From Bondarzewia mesenterica (lineage: Eukaryota; Basidiomycota; Agaricomycetes; Russulales; Bondarzewiaceae): a stretch of DNA of 64,000 nt. Shown here one piece after another: positions 48,726 to 60,574 of the stretch. The notes beneath the pieces were generated by a model that did not search any database, was not told where the DNA came from, and worked only from the letters and a program-made list of their open reading frames with translations. Made by a program: the position numbers and the translations under genes. Position 1 is the first letter of the stretch; every line of letters begins with the position of its first letter. Location of the stretch: contig SGPL01000005.1 in assembly GCA_004802705.1 (NCBI GenBank), positions 89,564 to 153,563 of the forward strand, given 5' to 3'.

Positions 48726-49553
48726 CCGCTCGAGACCTTGCGGCCTTCATGTTCGTCATTGTCAGCACTCATGGCGAGACCTTTTTCGTACTTTTAGCGC
48801 TTAACTGGAGCCGGACGAGCACTTGCTTGAATCCCGTCCTTTGCACATTCGCATTTCCATCTCATAACAGCAGGGCTCTTCAAGTACATAGCAGGCGCAG
48901 CGTCGCACAGGTCGAGTACTGCGTCTCTAAGTAGGGCGCACGGTACTAAGGCACCCTCTGGCGAGTTGCACGCACGGGGCAGAAGTCAATCTTCTGCATA
49001 CGTCGACTTTCAGCTTCCAAGAAAATAGTGCTTGGTATCGCACTGACTTCTTTTGCGACAGAGTATCGTGGTCGCGTATAGAATCCGATGCTTTCGACTG
49101 TAATGATCTTTACCTCCCATTCGATGACGCATTCTCTGTCGTCTACAGTACCAGACGCATCAGCGTGGCTAAGTACATATTTCTCATCCCGATGAGACGT
49201 CACTGTGATTATTCCCCCCTAATATCACGTCGAATAGGCGTTTCTAGGTTTGTGAGTCAAAATACCACAGGCTCTGCCAGGAATAGCGCTGGAAGAATGC
49301 TGTCTCTTTTTACCCGTCTATTCCCCTTGCGTGATGTCTTGTTCTCCCATTTCCTGTTGGCAGTCGGGTCTTGCAATTGTCACCATACTCAAGAATGACT
49401 TCATCTTACAGTTCCGAGGTATGCATACCCATTCACAGGCTCCAAAGTCAATCGCCTCAGACGTATGTGTAAACCCCCACTTCAGACAAGATTCTGCAAA
49501 ACCTCGCTTACGCGATGGTGTGTATCCTTCCATCCTTCCATCACGTTACTTAC
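48726..49553. other. Intergenic, nothing recognised
   Basis: No gene or RNA signal beyond the 14-mer repeats to the left and the broken fragment to the right. Confidence 0.4.
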
Positions 49554-49792
49554 GGCCAGTGGGTTGCGCCCGTGGCCTTCATGCGAAGATGCAGCATCTT
49601 GGCACCCCGCTGCGCGAGCCAGCAGTCATGAGCGCTTGGCATGCCCTGATCGCATTCTGTAGGAATGCCAACCGCTCAAATGTCGCACTGTGATGCATGG
49701 GCAGTATCCGCGCGCCCATGACGCCATCAAAGTGCCCATTCACATATTTGGTGAGCGAGTGCATGACGATGTCGGCCCCTTGGAGGAATACC
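49554..49792 (-). pseudogene. Cystathionine gamma-lyase/synthase fragment (Cys/Met PLP family)
   Basis: The minus strand reads LQGADIVMHSLTKYVNGHFD, the PLP-lysine motif of the Cys/Met metabolism enzyme family (HSxTKYxNGH), then SATFERLAFLQNAI. After a 1-nt shift come MPSAHDCWLAQRGAKMLHLR and, after another, HGRNPLA. Only this central segment exists. There is no upstream catalytic domain, and the sequence stops abruptly at about 49792, where an AA9 gene fragment begins on the other strand. Non-functional. Confidence 0.8.
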
Positions 49793-49795
49793 ACA

Positions 49796-50546
49796 CCTCC
49801 ATCTCCCCCGACATCATCACCGTTCCCGCCGGCGCCACGCTCACCACCGAATGGCACCACACGTTCGCGGGTGCTGACCCATCCGACTCCGCGGATCCAA
49901 TCGACACCTCGCACAAAGACCCCATCATGTCCTACCTTGTCAAGATCAATAACGCGACGCAGACGGACGTCACAGGCCTCAAATGGTTCAAGATATACGA
50001 GGACGGTTATGACCCCAGCACCGGCAAGTGGGCCGCCAACACGATGATTGCCAACAAGGGCAAGGTCACGTTCACGGTCCCATCATGCATTGAGCCTGGA
50101 CAGTACCTAATCAGACACGAGCTCATAGGTATGCTCTTTGGCATTGATTATTGCTAAATTCGCTTCCGTCAACTCAATCAACATACTACTAGCTCTGCAC
50201 GTCGCAGGCTCCTACCCTGGCGCTCAATTCTACGTACGTCTATCATTCGACCAGCGTGACGTAGTACCGCGATCTGATAATAATATGACCCAGATGGAGT
50301 GCGCTCAGCCCGCGACTGTGAGCTTCCCTGGAGATTACGAGGGTGAGTGAGCTTTCTTTTCCTCGTAGAAAAGTATTCCCCAGCTAAAACATTTATCCAG
50401 GCAGCGACCCGGCATTACCATTAACATCTATCAGACTCTCTCGTCCTACATACACTATCCCTGGGACGTTCAACCGCAGATGTGGTCGAGAGGAATTTGT
50501 ATTGATCTTCCATTTGTCTTCAGGACCGTCGGTCTTCACGTGCTGA
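49796..50546 (+). pseudogene. AA9 lytic polysaccharide monooxygenase, 5'-truncated and frameshifted
   Basis: AA9 LPMOs are copper enzymes that cleave cellulose oxidatively. Readable blocks: PDIITVPAGATLTTEWHHT with the internal copper His, PIMSYLVKINNATQTD, LKWFKIYEDGYDPSTGKWA, VTFTVPSCIEPGQYLIRHEL, an intron, LHVAGSYPGAQFYMECAQ, then GSDPGITINIYQTLSS in a shifted frame. The family-typical end GPSVFTC stops at 50546. The signal peptide and N-terminal copper-binding His1 are absent because the sequence begins at a junction with a cystathionine gamma-lyase fragment. A missing C near 50410 and extra bases near 50450 break the 3' frame. Confidence 0.85.
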
Positions 50547-50865
50547 GCGCGGTCTGCTGGTCTCTTCGATTGCTTCTTATTATTGGTCTGTGTCTTCTCA
50601 TGTATGTAGATACAACAGCATTGGCGATCAGATGGGTTGCTATTATAAAGACCGGCTTCATGTCGACTATCTAAACATCCGATTCATAGATAATGAGAGA
50701 GTGAACACCGCGATGCCTATGCAGTAACAGCACAGGAAGACATAGCACTTGAGAATACACGCCAACGCGGAAATACAGAGCTATCATACAATCATGCAAA
50801 CAGACGCTTGGTATACCTGACCACAGCATTTCAGTCAAACATCAATCGAAAAAAGCAAAGGCGAC
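50547..50865. other. Intergenic, nothing recognised
   Basis: Convergent gap between the AA9 remnant and IMP dehydrogenase; no coding, RNA or repeat signal. Confidence 0.4.
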
Positions 50866-52750
50866 TTACGAATGCAACCCGTGCACCCCACCCTCGACCT
50901 GCGCACTAGCCGTGCGCAGCTCAAACCGAACCTTCCCACTCGAAACACCATCCCTGAGTTCCGTTACATTCCTCACACCAATATCCTGGAACGAATGCTG
51001 CAGGCCGGCATAGAGATAAGGCAAAAAGTCCCTTACGCTCCCCTTATCCTGCACGTCACCCGACACACCCTGTGCGACCTTGACCGCAGACGACTCCGAG
51101 AAGTAACGGCTTGTCGCAGCGTTCTCGATTACTCTTAGTGCGGATTGGACTTTTGAGGGCGGCGCAGGATACTTCATCGAACCAGGCTTTCCATTAGAGG
51201 AAGGAGGACCAGGTTTGCCCTGCTCCATTGCCTCAAGCGATCCCATTCCACGATACGTCTTGACACGCTTGCCTTCATGGTAGAAGTACTCTCCAGGGGC
51301 CTCCGTGGTGCCCGCAAGCAGACCACCCATCATCACCGCACCCGCGCCGAGAGCAAGCGCCTTGACAATATGACCAACATTCGAGATACCACCGTCAGCA
51401 ATAACGGGGACACCGAACTTATTTGCGAACTCCGCAACGGCATAGACAGCTGTCGCCTGAGGCCGTCCGACGGCCATGACCTCCTGAGTGATGCATATTG
51501 AGCCGGATCCCATGCCGATGCGCAGCCCATCTGCACCAGCAGCAATAAGGGTCGCGGCCTGCTCACGAGTGACGACATTACCAGCGATAACCTCAAGATG
51601 GGGATGCTTATCTTTGATCCAGCGGATCATATCGACTTGGAAAACGGAGTTACCCTGGGAAGAGTCCAAGACCACGATATCCAGACCGGCCTCCACAAGC
51701 AAGTCCAACCGATCCCTGTCCGCTGGTCGCGTCCCAATCGCAGCTGCAGAATATAGTTGCTTGCTCTCCGGACGCTTCGAAGCGAGAGGATAGGTCTGAT
51801 TCTTAAGTAGATCTGAGCGAGCAAGCAGGGATACTAGACGGCCTTGCGGATCAACGATGGGCAGTTTGCCCTTTTTGGAGTCACGGAGAATGTTGTTTGC
51901 CTCGAAGAGAGTGATGCCTTCAGGAGCTGTTACAAGATCGGTAGTCATAACGTCGGCCAGACGAGCAGACGAGGGTTGGAATTGAACGTCACGAGACGTG
52001 ACAATACCGACGAGCTTGCCGCCAATGGCGCCAGTCTCTGATGTTGCAAATTCAGCGATTGGTTAAAATAGCGGGAAAAGATAAACAACAGGGCGCAGAT
52101 TCAGATCGAAATATTTTTATCCCCAAATCACACGTAAATACGCGTTGGTCGGCAGAACGAAGGTTAAAATGTAGAAAAATTCTCATCACGGAATAAAATA
52201 GAATAAATTGCGATTTGAGACTCACCAGTTACAGGAATGCCGCAGAAACCAAGCCGGGCCTTGACATCCAGTACATCTTCGACGTGATGCTCCGGAGAGA
52301 GCACGACTGGGTCGGTAATGAAACCGTTTTCATGGCGCTTGACGGCGCGGACCATAGCAGCCTGTGCAGAAGCGGATTGATTGTGGTGTATTACACCAAT
52401 GCCTCCAAGGAGCTGCGGTATTATTCAGAGTCGATCAGGATTTTTGCACTACTGCGCGGACTCACTGCCAAGGAAATGGCCATCTCCACCTCGGTGACGG
52501 TGTCCATAGGGCTACTCATGAATGGAGTCTTGAGAACAACGTTACGCGTAATTCTGCTCTCGGTATTGACCTCTTGGGCAGCGAAGTCGATTTTTCCCGG
52601 AAGCATGAGGAAGTCGTTGTATGTGAGTCCTCCATTAACGATAGAATTCATGAGCTCCGAAACGGAGAGTCCATCTGATCTCGGGTAGTTTTTGAGCACC
52701 TCAAACGCGGTCGAAGGGTCTAGATAGGCCTTTTGAGTCGTGGCAGGCAT
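50866..52750 (-). CDS. IMP dehydrogenase
   Basis: Catalyses NAD-dependent IMP to XMP, the committed step of GTP synthesis, in the cytosol. Three exons, with introns at about 52415-52466 and 52046-52230 (minus sense, both gtgagt donors), give about 550 residues. N-terminus [11 protein letters not shown] and [15 protein letters not shown]-pair region [15 protein letters not shown] and [22 protein letters not shown]. The barrel has [21 protein letters not shown] and the catalytic loop [14 protein letters not shown] with its Cys, then [20 protein letters not shown] and the flap [12 protein letters not shown]. The C-terminus has [21 protein letters not shown]. No abnormality is visible. Upstream adjacency to the MFS gene is not known to be functional. 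Confidence 0.95.
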
Positions 52751-53153
52751 GATGCAGGGATTTTATGAAGGAGGTGGAAGGAGGTTTTTTTTAATGGGGT
52801 GGGCGTAGTGCCAGATTGAAGTGAAAATTTGTCAGCCGCTGATAACCTGTCATTTCAGGCGGAGCTGTAAATGGCTACAGTCATCAACTGCTCCTTTATG
52901 CACGACCATATGTTGCATCCCAATTGGACACTGTTGTATACTTGTAGTTGCTCGAAATCATTCGACAGCCTATACTATCTTGGCAATATTTTGGTGCAGA
53001 CAGATGAATATGCATCTGAAAACTGTTTCTAGCTAGGCAGTAGAGTTTCAATTCCCATAATTTCCCAATCTCTCTGTGCAGGATAAATTTTCGTAGGGCA
53101 AGGCGCCTCAAGCCCCTGCCCACAACGTCGCTATGTATAGCACAGGCTGCTGG
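52751..53153. other. Intergenic, nothing recognised
   Basis: Promoter side of IMP dehydrogenase and 3' side of the MFS gene. Confidence 0.45.
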
Positions 53154-56090
53154 CTATAGAATGGATTCGGGGTGAAGCATGACCAATTGTATTATCCTTC
53201 GCCAGTGAAATGTAGTGCAACGACAATCTCTCCATAAGAATATACATTGCCATCGTGAAGAAACATTCACATCGCCGTCCCCCTGTTCCGTCAGTTCCGT
53301 AGTGATCACACTGAGGGTCTTGGTGTCAGCAGTCTTTCTGAGGTCCCCATCGACAGACAAATCCTCGTCAGGGACACTCTGATCGCGTCCAGATACAGTT
53401 CGGATGGCCTGTCGTTCATCGCGCCGTTGTAGGTACAGAGTACCCATAGCAGCACACACTGCAGCCAGATTCAGAAATTCTCTCCTTCTGTACACGAAAC
53501 CAAGGTTATCAAACGTACTCATGCTGAAGTTGATACATGCTGTTGCGACGTTGCCATTGAAGACACTGAGGCGCTTGTCAGCTAGGTCACAAAAAGGGGA
53601 GCACATAGAAAGTCGGGCATACCGAGGCTGTTCGACTTGGGGGAAGATAATGCTATGAGCAATCATGATTTTAATATTGCAGACATATTTTGAGAGATCA
53701 GAGTTTGGCCTTACATGGGGAGCCAAGCCTGATCTCGCAGAACATCAGTAATGTTACACGATGCGTGCAATCCTCAATTACCTGGACTACATATGCCCAC
53801 ATATTGCAAGAAGCAATCACGAAAGATCGCTCTGATGTTCATGTGATCAATCAGATATTCTTATGAAAAGGCCAACGGGACTTACTCTCATTGTCGTTTC
53901 CGGTGAGCTCGTTCGCCCATGCTAGTATTAAACCAGATAGACCTCCAGCACATACGGTCTGCAAAGATAAACGGGGATCGGATCAAGAGCATGCTTGAAA
54001 GTCGTCTATTGTTCTCACGAAATAATAAAATACCCAACGGCTGCAAGGCGAGTCAGGTTTAGTACATCTGCAAGCCACGAAGAAAGAAAGGACACTGACC
54101 GCGTAATATGGGTATACAAAGGGGTAGCAGCGAGCACGATATAGGTGATCATCGACCAAGTCTGGTGGAGTGATAAAGTTTGAGCAGCCAATTGACGAGG
54201 GTGAGAAAGCGATTTACCCCAGCAAACACCATGGGCGGCCAGCGCGCACCGACGGCATCACTCCACCATGCGTACACGAGAGCTTTAAGTGAAACGTGTA
54301 TCTCAGTACTCAGGCACAAGTTGTTAAAGAAATAAAATGGCGGACTCGTAACGATTTGAACTGCCTGGATTCCAAGAGGGTAGGTGTTTATCTGCGCGAT
54401 CGTGAAAACAGTGTGACCGGATTTGTTAAAACTCTTCAGCCTGGTTAGGGACAATCATTGAGATCAGCGAATGGCAAACTATTCTAGGGTAACAGGCGTA
54501 CCAAAATATCATAGAGTTAGCTCCTCCACCGCCGTTATTGAACTGCATAGTGATGGATAGTCAAGCGACGAAGAAAGACAAGATGACGACAAGCGGACCA
54601 GGACATATACTGTAACAAGTATAACTGTCAGCATCGGATCTTCTACAATCCAAAAAAGTGACTTACGAGGAACGAGCATCCAGAGATGCCAAGTCTTAAA
54701 AAATCCCAGGACCTGAACGAGGCGAGAGAGTAAACAAGACGATTTCAGAATGAAGTCGACTCCAGGCTGACCTTTTTCCTGGTGAAGTGTGAGGGAGGTT
54801 TCCTACCTATTTCTTCCATTCGTCTCTTCCCTATCTCCAGTTGCGCATTTGTGTAAAGGAAAGAAGGTTTTGTCGTTGTGGGTAGGTCGGGCATTATGAG
54901 GTAGCCAAGGATGGCGATTGGGACGGTGATAGCGCCGTCGATGATGAACAACCCTGCAAATACTATGAGGCCTCCGAACAAGTGAAAAAAGATAGCTTAT
55001 GAACATCTCCATCCGGCGAGCCCATGCACACCGTTAAGCCCGTTGTACGTGCCCTATTCAGAATTGAACCGCTCAGTGACTCGTCATCAAACGGGAAATC
55101 GGACTCACTGCCTGCAAGAATCCGCTCACCATCGGACCTACGGCACTAGCTGTCTTTAAGCGAAAAAGCGCCTCAACTGTAGTCCTCGCGAGCGCCTTCC
55201 ACTGATAAGTGCCTACGTACATGAAAAATGCAAGCCCTCTTCGCCAGCTCCTCCTTCTTGTACCAACTACCGATGACGTACTGCGAAAAATTGAGGACGA
55301 CATAAAAATAATAGGAGGCTGCGAACATACCTGGATGGCCGGGTAGAAGGTCGACTCTGCAAGTCCAACGAAGAAGCGTACTATAACAAGTGTTGTAAAG
55401 TTCTTGCTGGAGGCCAGGCACATTGTCAGAATGCTCCATATCAACTCCATTGTGGGGATCTTCATGGTCCGTATTAGAAAACGTAAAATAAGGCACAGAC
55501 ACGCACATACCCATATCGATGGTCGAACGCGTGTAATCAACAAACTGAGGATCAGAAGGTCAACATCATCTGGGGGATGCCACCGCAACCAAGTGAGAAG
55601 GTGTACTTGGAAGGAATCTGCCCGATAACATATCCACAAGTCCACGCCGTCGTGATGTAGTTGAGTTGGTTTCCATGCCTATATGCATAAAATGTGATCT
55701 AATAGTTCATCCTGAAGAGACAACACGTACAGGCCAAGACTGAAGAAGGACAATCAGATGACGGTTAGGAGGAGTGATAGAAAGTGTATCTGTACTCTTC
55801 CTGCATTCCAGAAACATACGCATTCTGGAAAGGAAATGTAGATGAAATGAAAACCGTGAGGAGAGAGTGGCTGACCGTGATATTCTGCTGATCCAAGTAT
55901 TTACTGAAGTAGGACAATGCCGCATAGGTTATGAGGCAAGCATCCAGTCGTTGCAGAAACTTGCGCTCTTCGGGTGGCTTATCCCAAGTGTCCCTGATAT
56001 GTTCATGATGAGGTGCTCCGAATGGTATGAACTAGCGCAAACGAACCAGACATAACTAGTCCAAGACCGTTTAGATGCGAAAGCAGTCAT
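53154..56090 (-). CDS. MFS transporter, DAL5-like anion:cation symporter family
   Basis: Plasma-membrane 12-TM permease of the allantoate/pantothenate/n carboxylate group. Spliced blocks: [20 protein letters not shown] with [66 protein letters not shown] with [11 protein letters not shown], and [19 protein letters not shown]. Further on are [54 protein letters not shown] and [20 protein letters not shown]. The order and the RxxxGxRW-like positions match the family. There are more than 15 small exons. The first exon and ATG (56090) are unproven, and one intron uses a weak GTTGTC donor. The C-terminal tail after [13 protein letters not shown] is hydrophilic. No clear lesion. Confidence 0.85.
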
Positions 56091-56101
56091 GAGAGGCTTG
56101 G

Positions 56102-56760
56102 TCAACCGAAAGAGTCCGACAAGCTGAGCGCAGAACTTCGTCCGCCCAGATGGCTCTCAAATTTTATGTAGCTGTTTTCACTAGCAGCATGTTCAAACAT
56201 ATGGGTAATTAGCATAATCAATGGCACCATATCAACTTGATAAAAATCAGATACAAGGCCCAGGACAACGAGACTTCCTTGCATAATTTGGATATAAGAA
56301 GCGACCGCATCAGCAAGAAGATAAGAGGATGAAACTAAAGGAGCAGCCAAAGGACTCAGATGTGAGGTCATTTTCGATAGTATGCCATCGCACGCCAACT
56401 GGTACACGTCATCTTCAGAGCGATCTGTACGGTCAACATCATAGAGAAGCAAGATGAGGTGATCATAATCAAGCAAGAACCTGACTGACATCTGCCTCAG
56501 TCATCCCGAACATAAGACTGCAAGATAACAAACATAAATGAAGACCCAAGGGAGAGGCCGCATACCGAGCTACAAATTTGGCATATAACGCCATCGAGAA
56601 GCCATATGAGAGGAGTTTGACGGTATGCAGGGAGCTGCAGAGAGCCACTATGCTAGTCATGGGGATGATCTGTCCGCCCATAATCCCAATGGCCGTAGAT
56701 AACGAGGAGAGGATAAAAGACAGACGAGGAGGATGGCGATGACGACGTCTAGTGCAAACC
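56102..56760 (-). CDS. Possible hydrophobic hypothetical gene
   Basis: Two overlapping minus-strand frames (56469-56760 region with LSFILSSLSTAIGIMGGQII, and 56102-56491 with SSSYLLADAVASYIQIMQGS) have membrane-like composition and could be exons of one gene. I recognise no family and cannot fix the start or splice sites. It may also be a 5' extension of the MFS locus or chance. Confidence 0.25.
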
Positions 56761-56902
56761 TTTTCGACTTGCCACGCTTTGCCACGGAACGACTTTTTTG
56801 AAACACGTGATGCCGGCTCCCGTCTCCCTTGGTTCGTTCAAACTTCAGTATCCATGATTTTTGTCATCTAATCTTCCCTCGCACTCTCAGGCTCTTACTC
56901 CT

Positions 56903-58566
56903 ATGTCGCAGAGACGAAAGTGAGATCTGAATTATCATGGAAGATCCGATCTGACGGGTTATACGCAGGAGAATCTTGACTGGGCTGAGCTCGTCACTCT
57001 CGATCTCTCTTTGTACCATACTCCTGAGGGAAAGAAAGAACTCGCGGCCTTTCTAATCAAGGCATTGCGAGAAAAAGGTTTCTTTTACGTGAAAAACTTT
57101 AACATCCCCCAGGAGGCTGTAAATCGGCAGTTTGCTATCGGGCGGGAGTTCTACGAGTTGCCCCTGGACGAGAAACTCAAGTATGTCCCTAATGGTTTGG
57201 GTGCGTATTCATGTTGCTTGTTTTGTGGCACTTTTTTCTGAAATATACTGTTATGAATGAAGATGACGGGCAGTTCAACGGCTACGTGCCCGCTGGGCGT
57301 CGCGTGTATGTTGCGTGTTATTGTTGCCGGCTGATACCGTCGCTGATCGAAAGTCCAATATCTAGTATCGACCTTAATTCAGGCCTTAGAGATCGCGTTG
57401 AAGTCTATAATATTCCAAGTACATCTAGTCCATCGCGACGCCACAGCGCCATCTCACCTGACAACATTGCAGAGTTCAATGGCTCTTTCGAGCATCAGCA
57501 TCCTGAAATCATCAACGAGCACATCAAAGAGATTGAGAATTTTGCCAGGGTCAGCTCGTTGATCAACTTAATGTTCTACGTTGTGTCTCATATTACTCTA
57601 CGTTTCAGGCTCTTCACTCCGAGGTTTTAGATCCTCTTCATATTCTTCTCGCGATTGCCCTCGAACTCCCTGAAGATTACTTCACGAACATACACCGGTA
57701 TGACGTGAAGAGCGAGGTTTGTCATCCTCCACTTTGTTTGATGTAACATGTCATTGACACAATTCGACACAGGACCATCTTCGTTACATGAAATATAGCA
57801 AGTGGACGCCAGAGGAAAACAAGAAGATCGGTAATCTCTGGGTCCGCGGGCATACAGGTCAGCTGATTGATTACNTGATTGATTACACTAAAGCAATTGA
57901 ATCCGTTGCATAAGACCTTGGTAGCTTCACGCTTCTCTTTCGTCAACCTGTTGCTGCTCTTCAAATTCGTGACCCCATCCATAACGAGTGGAAATGGGTC
58001 AAANNNNANNANNNAANTCTGACTGTGAACGCCTGTGATGCTCTTTCGTTCCTGACCGGTGGTTACGTCAAGAGTACCGTGCATCGGTAAGTTGCTTTTC
58101 CTCTACGGACAACTTGATGAGCTCATGTTCATCGCGCGAAGTGTTGCATCTCCCCCCAAAGATCAACAGCATGTTGATCGTCTGGGGTTGCTGTACTTCT
58201 CCCGGTACGATATCATTCGTCTTTGGCAGTTTAGGTTTAACTTCATAAAGCTCCCGCAGACCTCATAACGATGTCGTTCTCAACACTATCAAGGAATCTC
58301 CGGTATTGCAGCATGAGGGTTATACTGAAAATGACTTTGAGAAGTCAGGGAGTCCTGTCCCTACAGTCGAAAGTTAGTCCGTGCTGAGAATTTCGTTGCT
58401 GTTGTTTGACCTGACTTTATCTCTCTTCCGTTTTTTTTTTTTTTTCATTTTAGAGTGGACCTTCGCGAAGCAGAAGTGGCAACGTACCAAGGGTGCTTAC
58501 GGCGGCGATCAGTCGTACAGTACGGCGGTCATCCTCCCTGGTTTCCAGGAGAAGTTTTATGCTTGA
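56903..58566 (+). CDS. 2OG-Fe(II) dioxygenase, isopenicillin N synthase-like
   Basis: Non-heme iron oxygenase with an N-terminal DIOX_N region (GFFYVKNFNIPQEAV, FYELPLDEKLKYVPN) and a catalytic jelly roll: LWVRGHTDLGSFTLLFRQPV with the HxD ligands, WKWVK, SLTVNACDALSFLTGGYVKS with TVHR carrying the distal His. The tail is KWQRTKGAYGGDQSYSTAVI. About nine exons are joined at consensus sites, with a poly-T acceptor tract before the last. The start is uncertain: ATG 56903 plus a short first exon does not join the next exon in phase, so the true first exon may lie elsewhere. Ns at 57875 and 58004-58017 fall in an intron and in a coding exon. Substrate unknown. Confidence 0.82.
57875..58017. other. 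Assembly ambiguity (scattered Ns)
   Basis: An N at 57875 sits between two copies of TGATTGATTAC, which looks like a collapsed or duplicated read join. Ten more Ns are scattered in 58004-58017 within a coding exon. Another NN lies at 61734-61735 beside a poly-A run. Confidence 0.95.
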
Positions 58567-59053
58567 TACACGATGTCGGAAGACAGTTTGGAATGTCTGT
58601 ATTAGCTTTCTCCCGCATACGTCTTGCCAACTCGAAATGTAGTGTTCATATACGATGCTAAGCATTTCTATGACGGTTGTTATCGTTGTACATTTCCCAA
58701 CCCACCAACTCGTTTTGAGGGAAAGACCTTCCTGCTGTCTATTGTAGTCGGTAGACGAATTTATTATGCTAGAAATATCGCAAGTTCTGGTTTTGCTGAG
58801 AGAGGTTGTCTTCCTACTCCGCGATAGTGGACAGTAGTAGACGTGTTGACGCACTGTCAGCCACCTGCGTTGAGGTATATAACACGTTACTCATCAGTCG
58901 ACTATCTTCTCCCTCAAGTCGACACATACTCAACACACTAACTGTTCCGCCCCTTCATTTCAACCCAGTTCTACGCCCATTGAACATATCTAAGCATCGA
59001 ACTACCTCGCATTCGCCTGCCCGTCGCACACTTTTTTATCTGCCGCTATTTTT
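58567..59053. other. Intergenic with TATA-like and CT-rich promoter of next gene
   Basis: TATATAA at 58876-58882 and a pyrimidine-rich stretch (58900-59050) precede the hypothetical gene at 59054. No coding signal. Confidence 0.4.
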
Positions 59054-60037
59054 ATGACTATCTCGTCGACCGTGGACAAGCACATCTCTTCGTTTGCCTA
59101 CTTCCTCGCCTTGATGAATTCAAATCTTTTCACAACCCTCATGGAAGGAGCAGCACAGCTCTTTGAGACAGTATCGCTTGCAGATGCTTCCGATACTTCG
59201 CCTGTGGCTCAGATCTTGCAGGATGTGGAGACCAGAGAAACCGCTGGACGGCCAGAGAATCAGCTTGTGGAAATTTCCAAGGACAAGAAACGCAGACGCC
59301 GTCACGGTCGCCCCATCTCCGCTACTGTGTCACCTTACTTCTCTCCAACTGCTGCCTCCTCTGCGGTTTCACCCGCCAATGTCTGCCCGCCAACTCCGAA
59401 CCTCGGGTCTTCTCCTTCATTCACTCCCTCCATCCCGCCAAGCTCAGTTCTTCCCCTCCTCAACGTCTCTCTTCCTACTGCTTCTTCCACCGACTCTATT
59501 GTATCCACACCTACGCATGGAAGAAGTCCCAGAGCTATGCCTCCACAACTTCACCTTCCCGCTCAGCTGCCGGATACTCCAGAATTCACCTCAAGCGGTA
59601 TTCGTCGTGGTCTTGGTCTTTTCGCTGAATCTGGAGGGCTATCTGATGGACTTGGTATTCTACCACGTATTAAAAGCATTGAAGAAGACGAGTCCGAAAT
59701 GCCCTCCCGTATATTCCTCGAGGAGATTTACTACTCCTTCTCTAGCCCCAAGTCTCCCTCCGTTGTTCCACCTTTCCCCACGAACGAACCGTCTGCTGTT
59801 GGCGAAATCGAGGATGTCTTCAGCAACATCGGCGGTCTCAGTCCCATTGCCCAGAGCACGCCGTCGGGTACGGGATCATCAAAGGGAAAGCACAGAATTC
59901 GTAGTCGTTTGAGGGTCGGGAGTGTGGAATCAGACATGACGGAGTTTATGTGGGACTATGTGCGGCCAACGATTGCGAGTCGAGTTATGTCTATGAGGGC
60001 CGAAGGGGAGGATCTTGAACGATCGGCCGAGTGTTAG
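59054..60037 (+). CDS. Hypothetical Ser/Pro-rich protein
   Basis: A single uninterrupted 327-codon frame with no family I recognise. Features: a basic cluster KDKKRRRRHGR near residue 80 that could act as a nuclear localisation signal, a long Ser/Pro/Thr-rich disordered middle, and an acidic patch (SIEEDESEMPSRIFLEE). The C-terminal segment DMTEFMWDYVRPTIASRVMS is the most structured-looking part. Frame length, codon pattern and a TATA/CT-type promoter support a real gene, perhaps an intrinsically disordered regulatory protein (inference). Confidence 0.65.
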   Translation: MTISSTVDKHISSFAYFLALMNSNLFTTLMEGAAQLFETVSLADASDTSPVAQILQDVETRETAGRPENQLVEISKDKKRRRRHGRPISATVSPYFSPTAASSAVSPANVCPPTPNLGSSPSFTPSIPPSSVLPLLNVSLPTASSTDSIVSTPTHGRSPRAMPPQLHLPAQLPDTPEFTSSGIRRGLGLFAESGGLSDGLGILPRIKSIEEDESEMPSRIFLEEIYYSFSSPKSPSVVPPFPTNEPSAVGEIEDVFSNIGGLSPIAQSTPSGTGSSKGKHRIRSRLRVGSVESDMTEFMWDYVRPTIASRVMSMRAEGEDLERSAEC

Positions 60038-60574
60038 GCAGGTGTAACGTGGTGTATTCATCCGTCGAGGAGGGATTGCAAAGTTTTGTTGGTATCTCTG
60101 TATACTGTAGCCTCAACAAAGGACTTGATGTCATTTACTATATGAACAATTCTAGCACAGAAACTGCCCACATCATTCTTGAAAGCTTACCGAAGCAGTG
60201 GTGCAGCACAGTTTGTGCGCAAGAAGACTGGGAGCTTCTGTTGCGATGTGTTCTCTCAAAAAAATGTCTTTGCCCGATCGCATGCCGTCAAACATATTGA
60301 CGCAATGAGGGGGGGAAATCAAAATTGTTTCATTATTTCCGATAAAGATTAGAGAAAATTTAAAGGACCAACTAACAAGCTACAAGGTTAGAAGTACGCG
60401 TACCTAAATCAGTACAATCATACGTGATACAAACAGGATCTTTAAGGTCAGGATCATAATGGAAAATAAAACAAACAAGAGTGCAGAAGATATAGGAGAA
60501 GGGAGATACGAGATAGCAGCCATACAAACAGATATTAATCTTCTTCGGCGCTGCTTAGCGGCATTCTTCGACAT
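60038..60574. other. Intergenic, convergent gap
   Basis: Between the 3' ends of the hypothetical gene and the DUF3602 gene; nothing recognised. Confidence 0.45.

Noticed and set aside
57863..57886. Tandem TGATTGATTAC duplication.
   Set aside because: It is separated by an N and lies in an intron, so it is most likely an assembly artefact.
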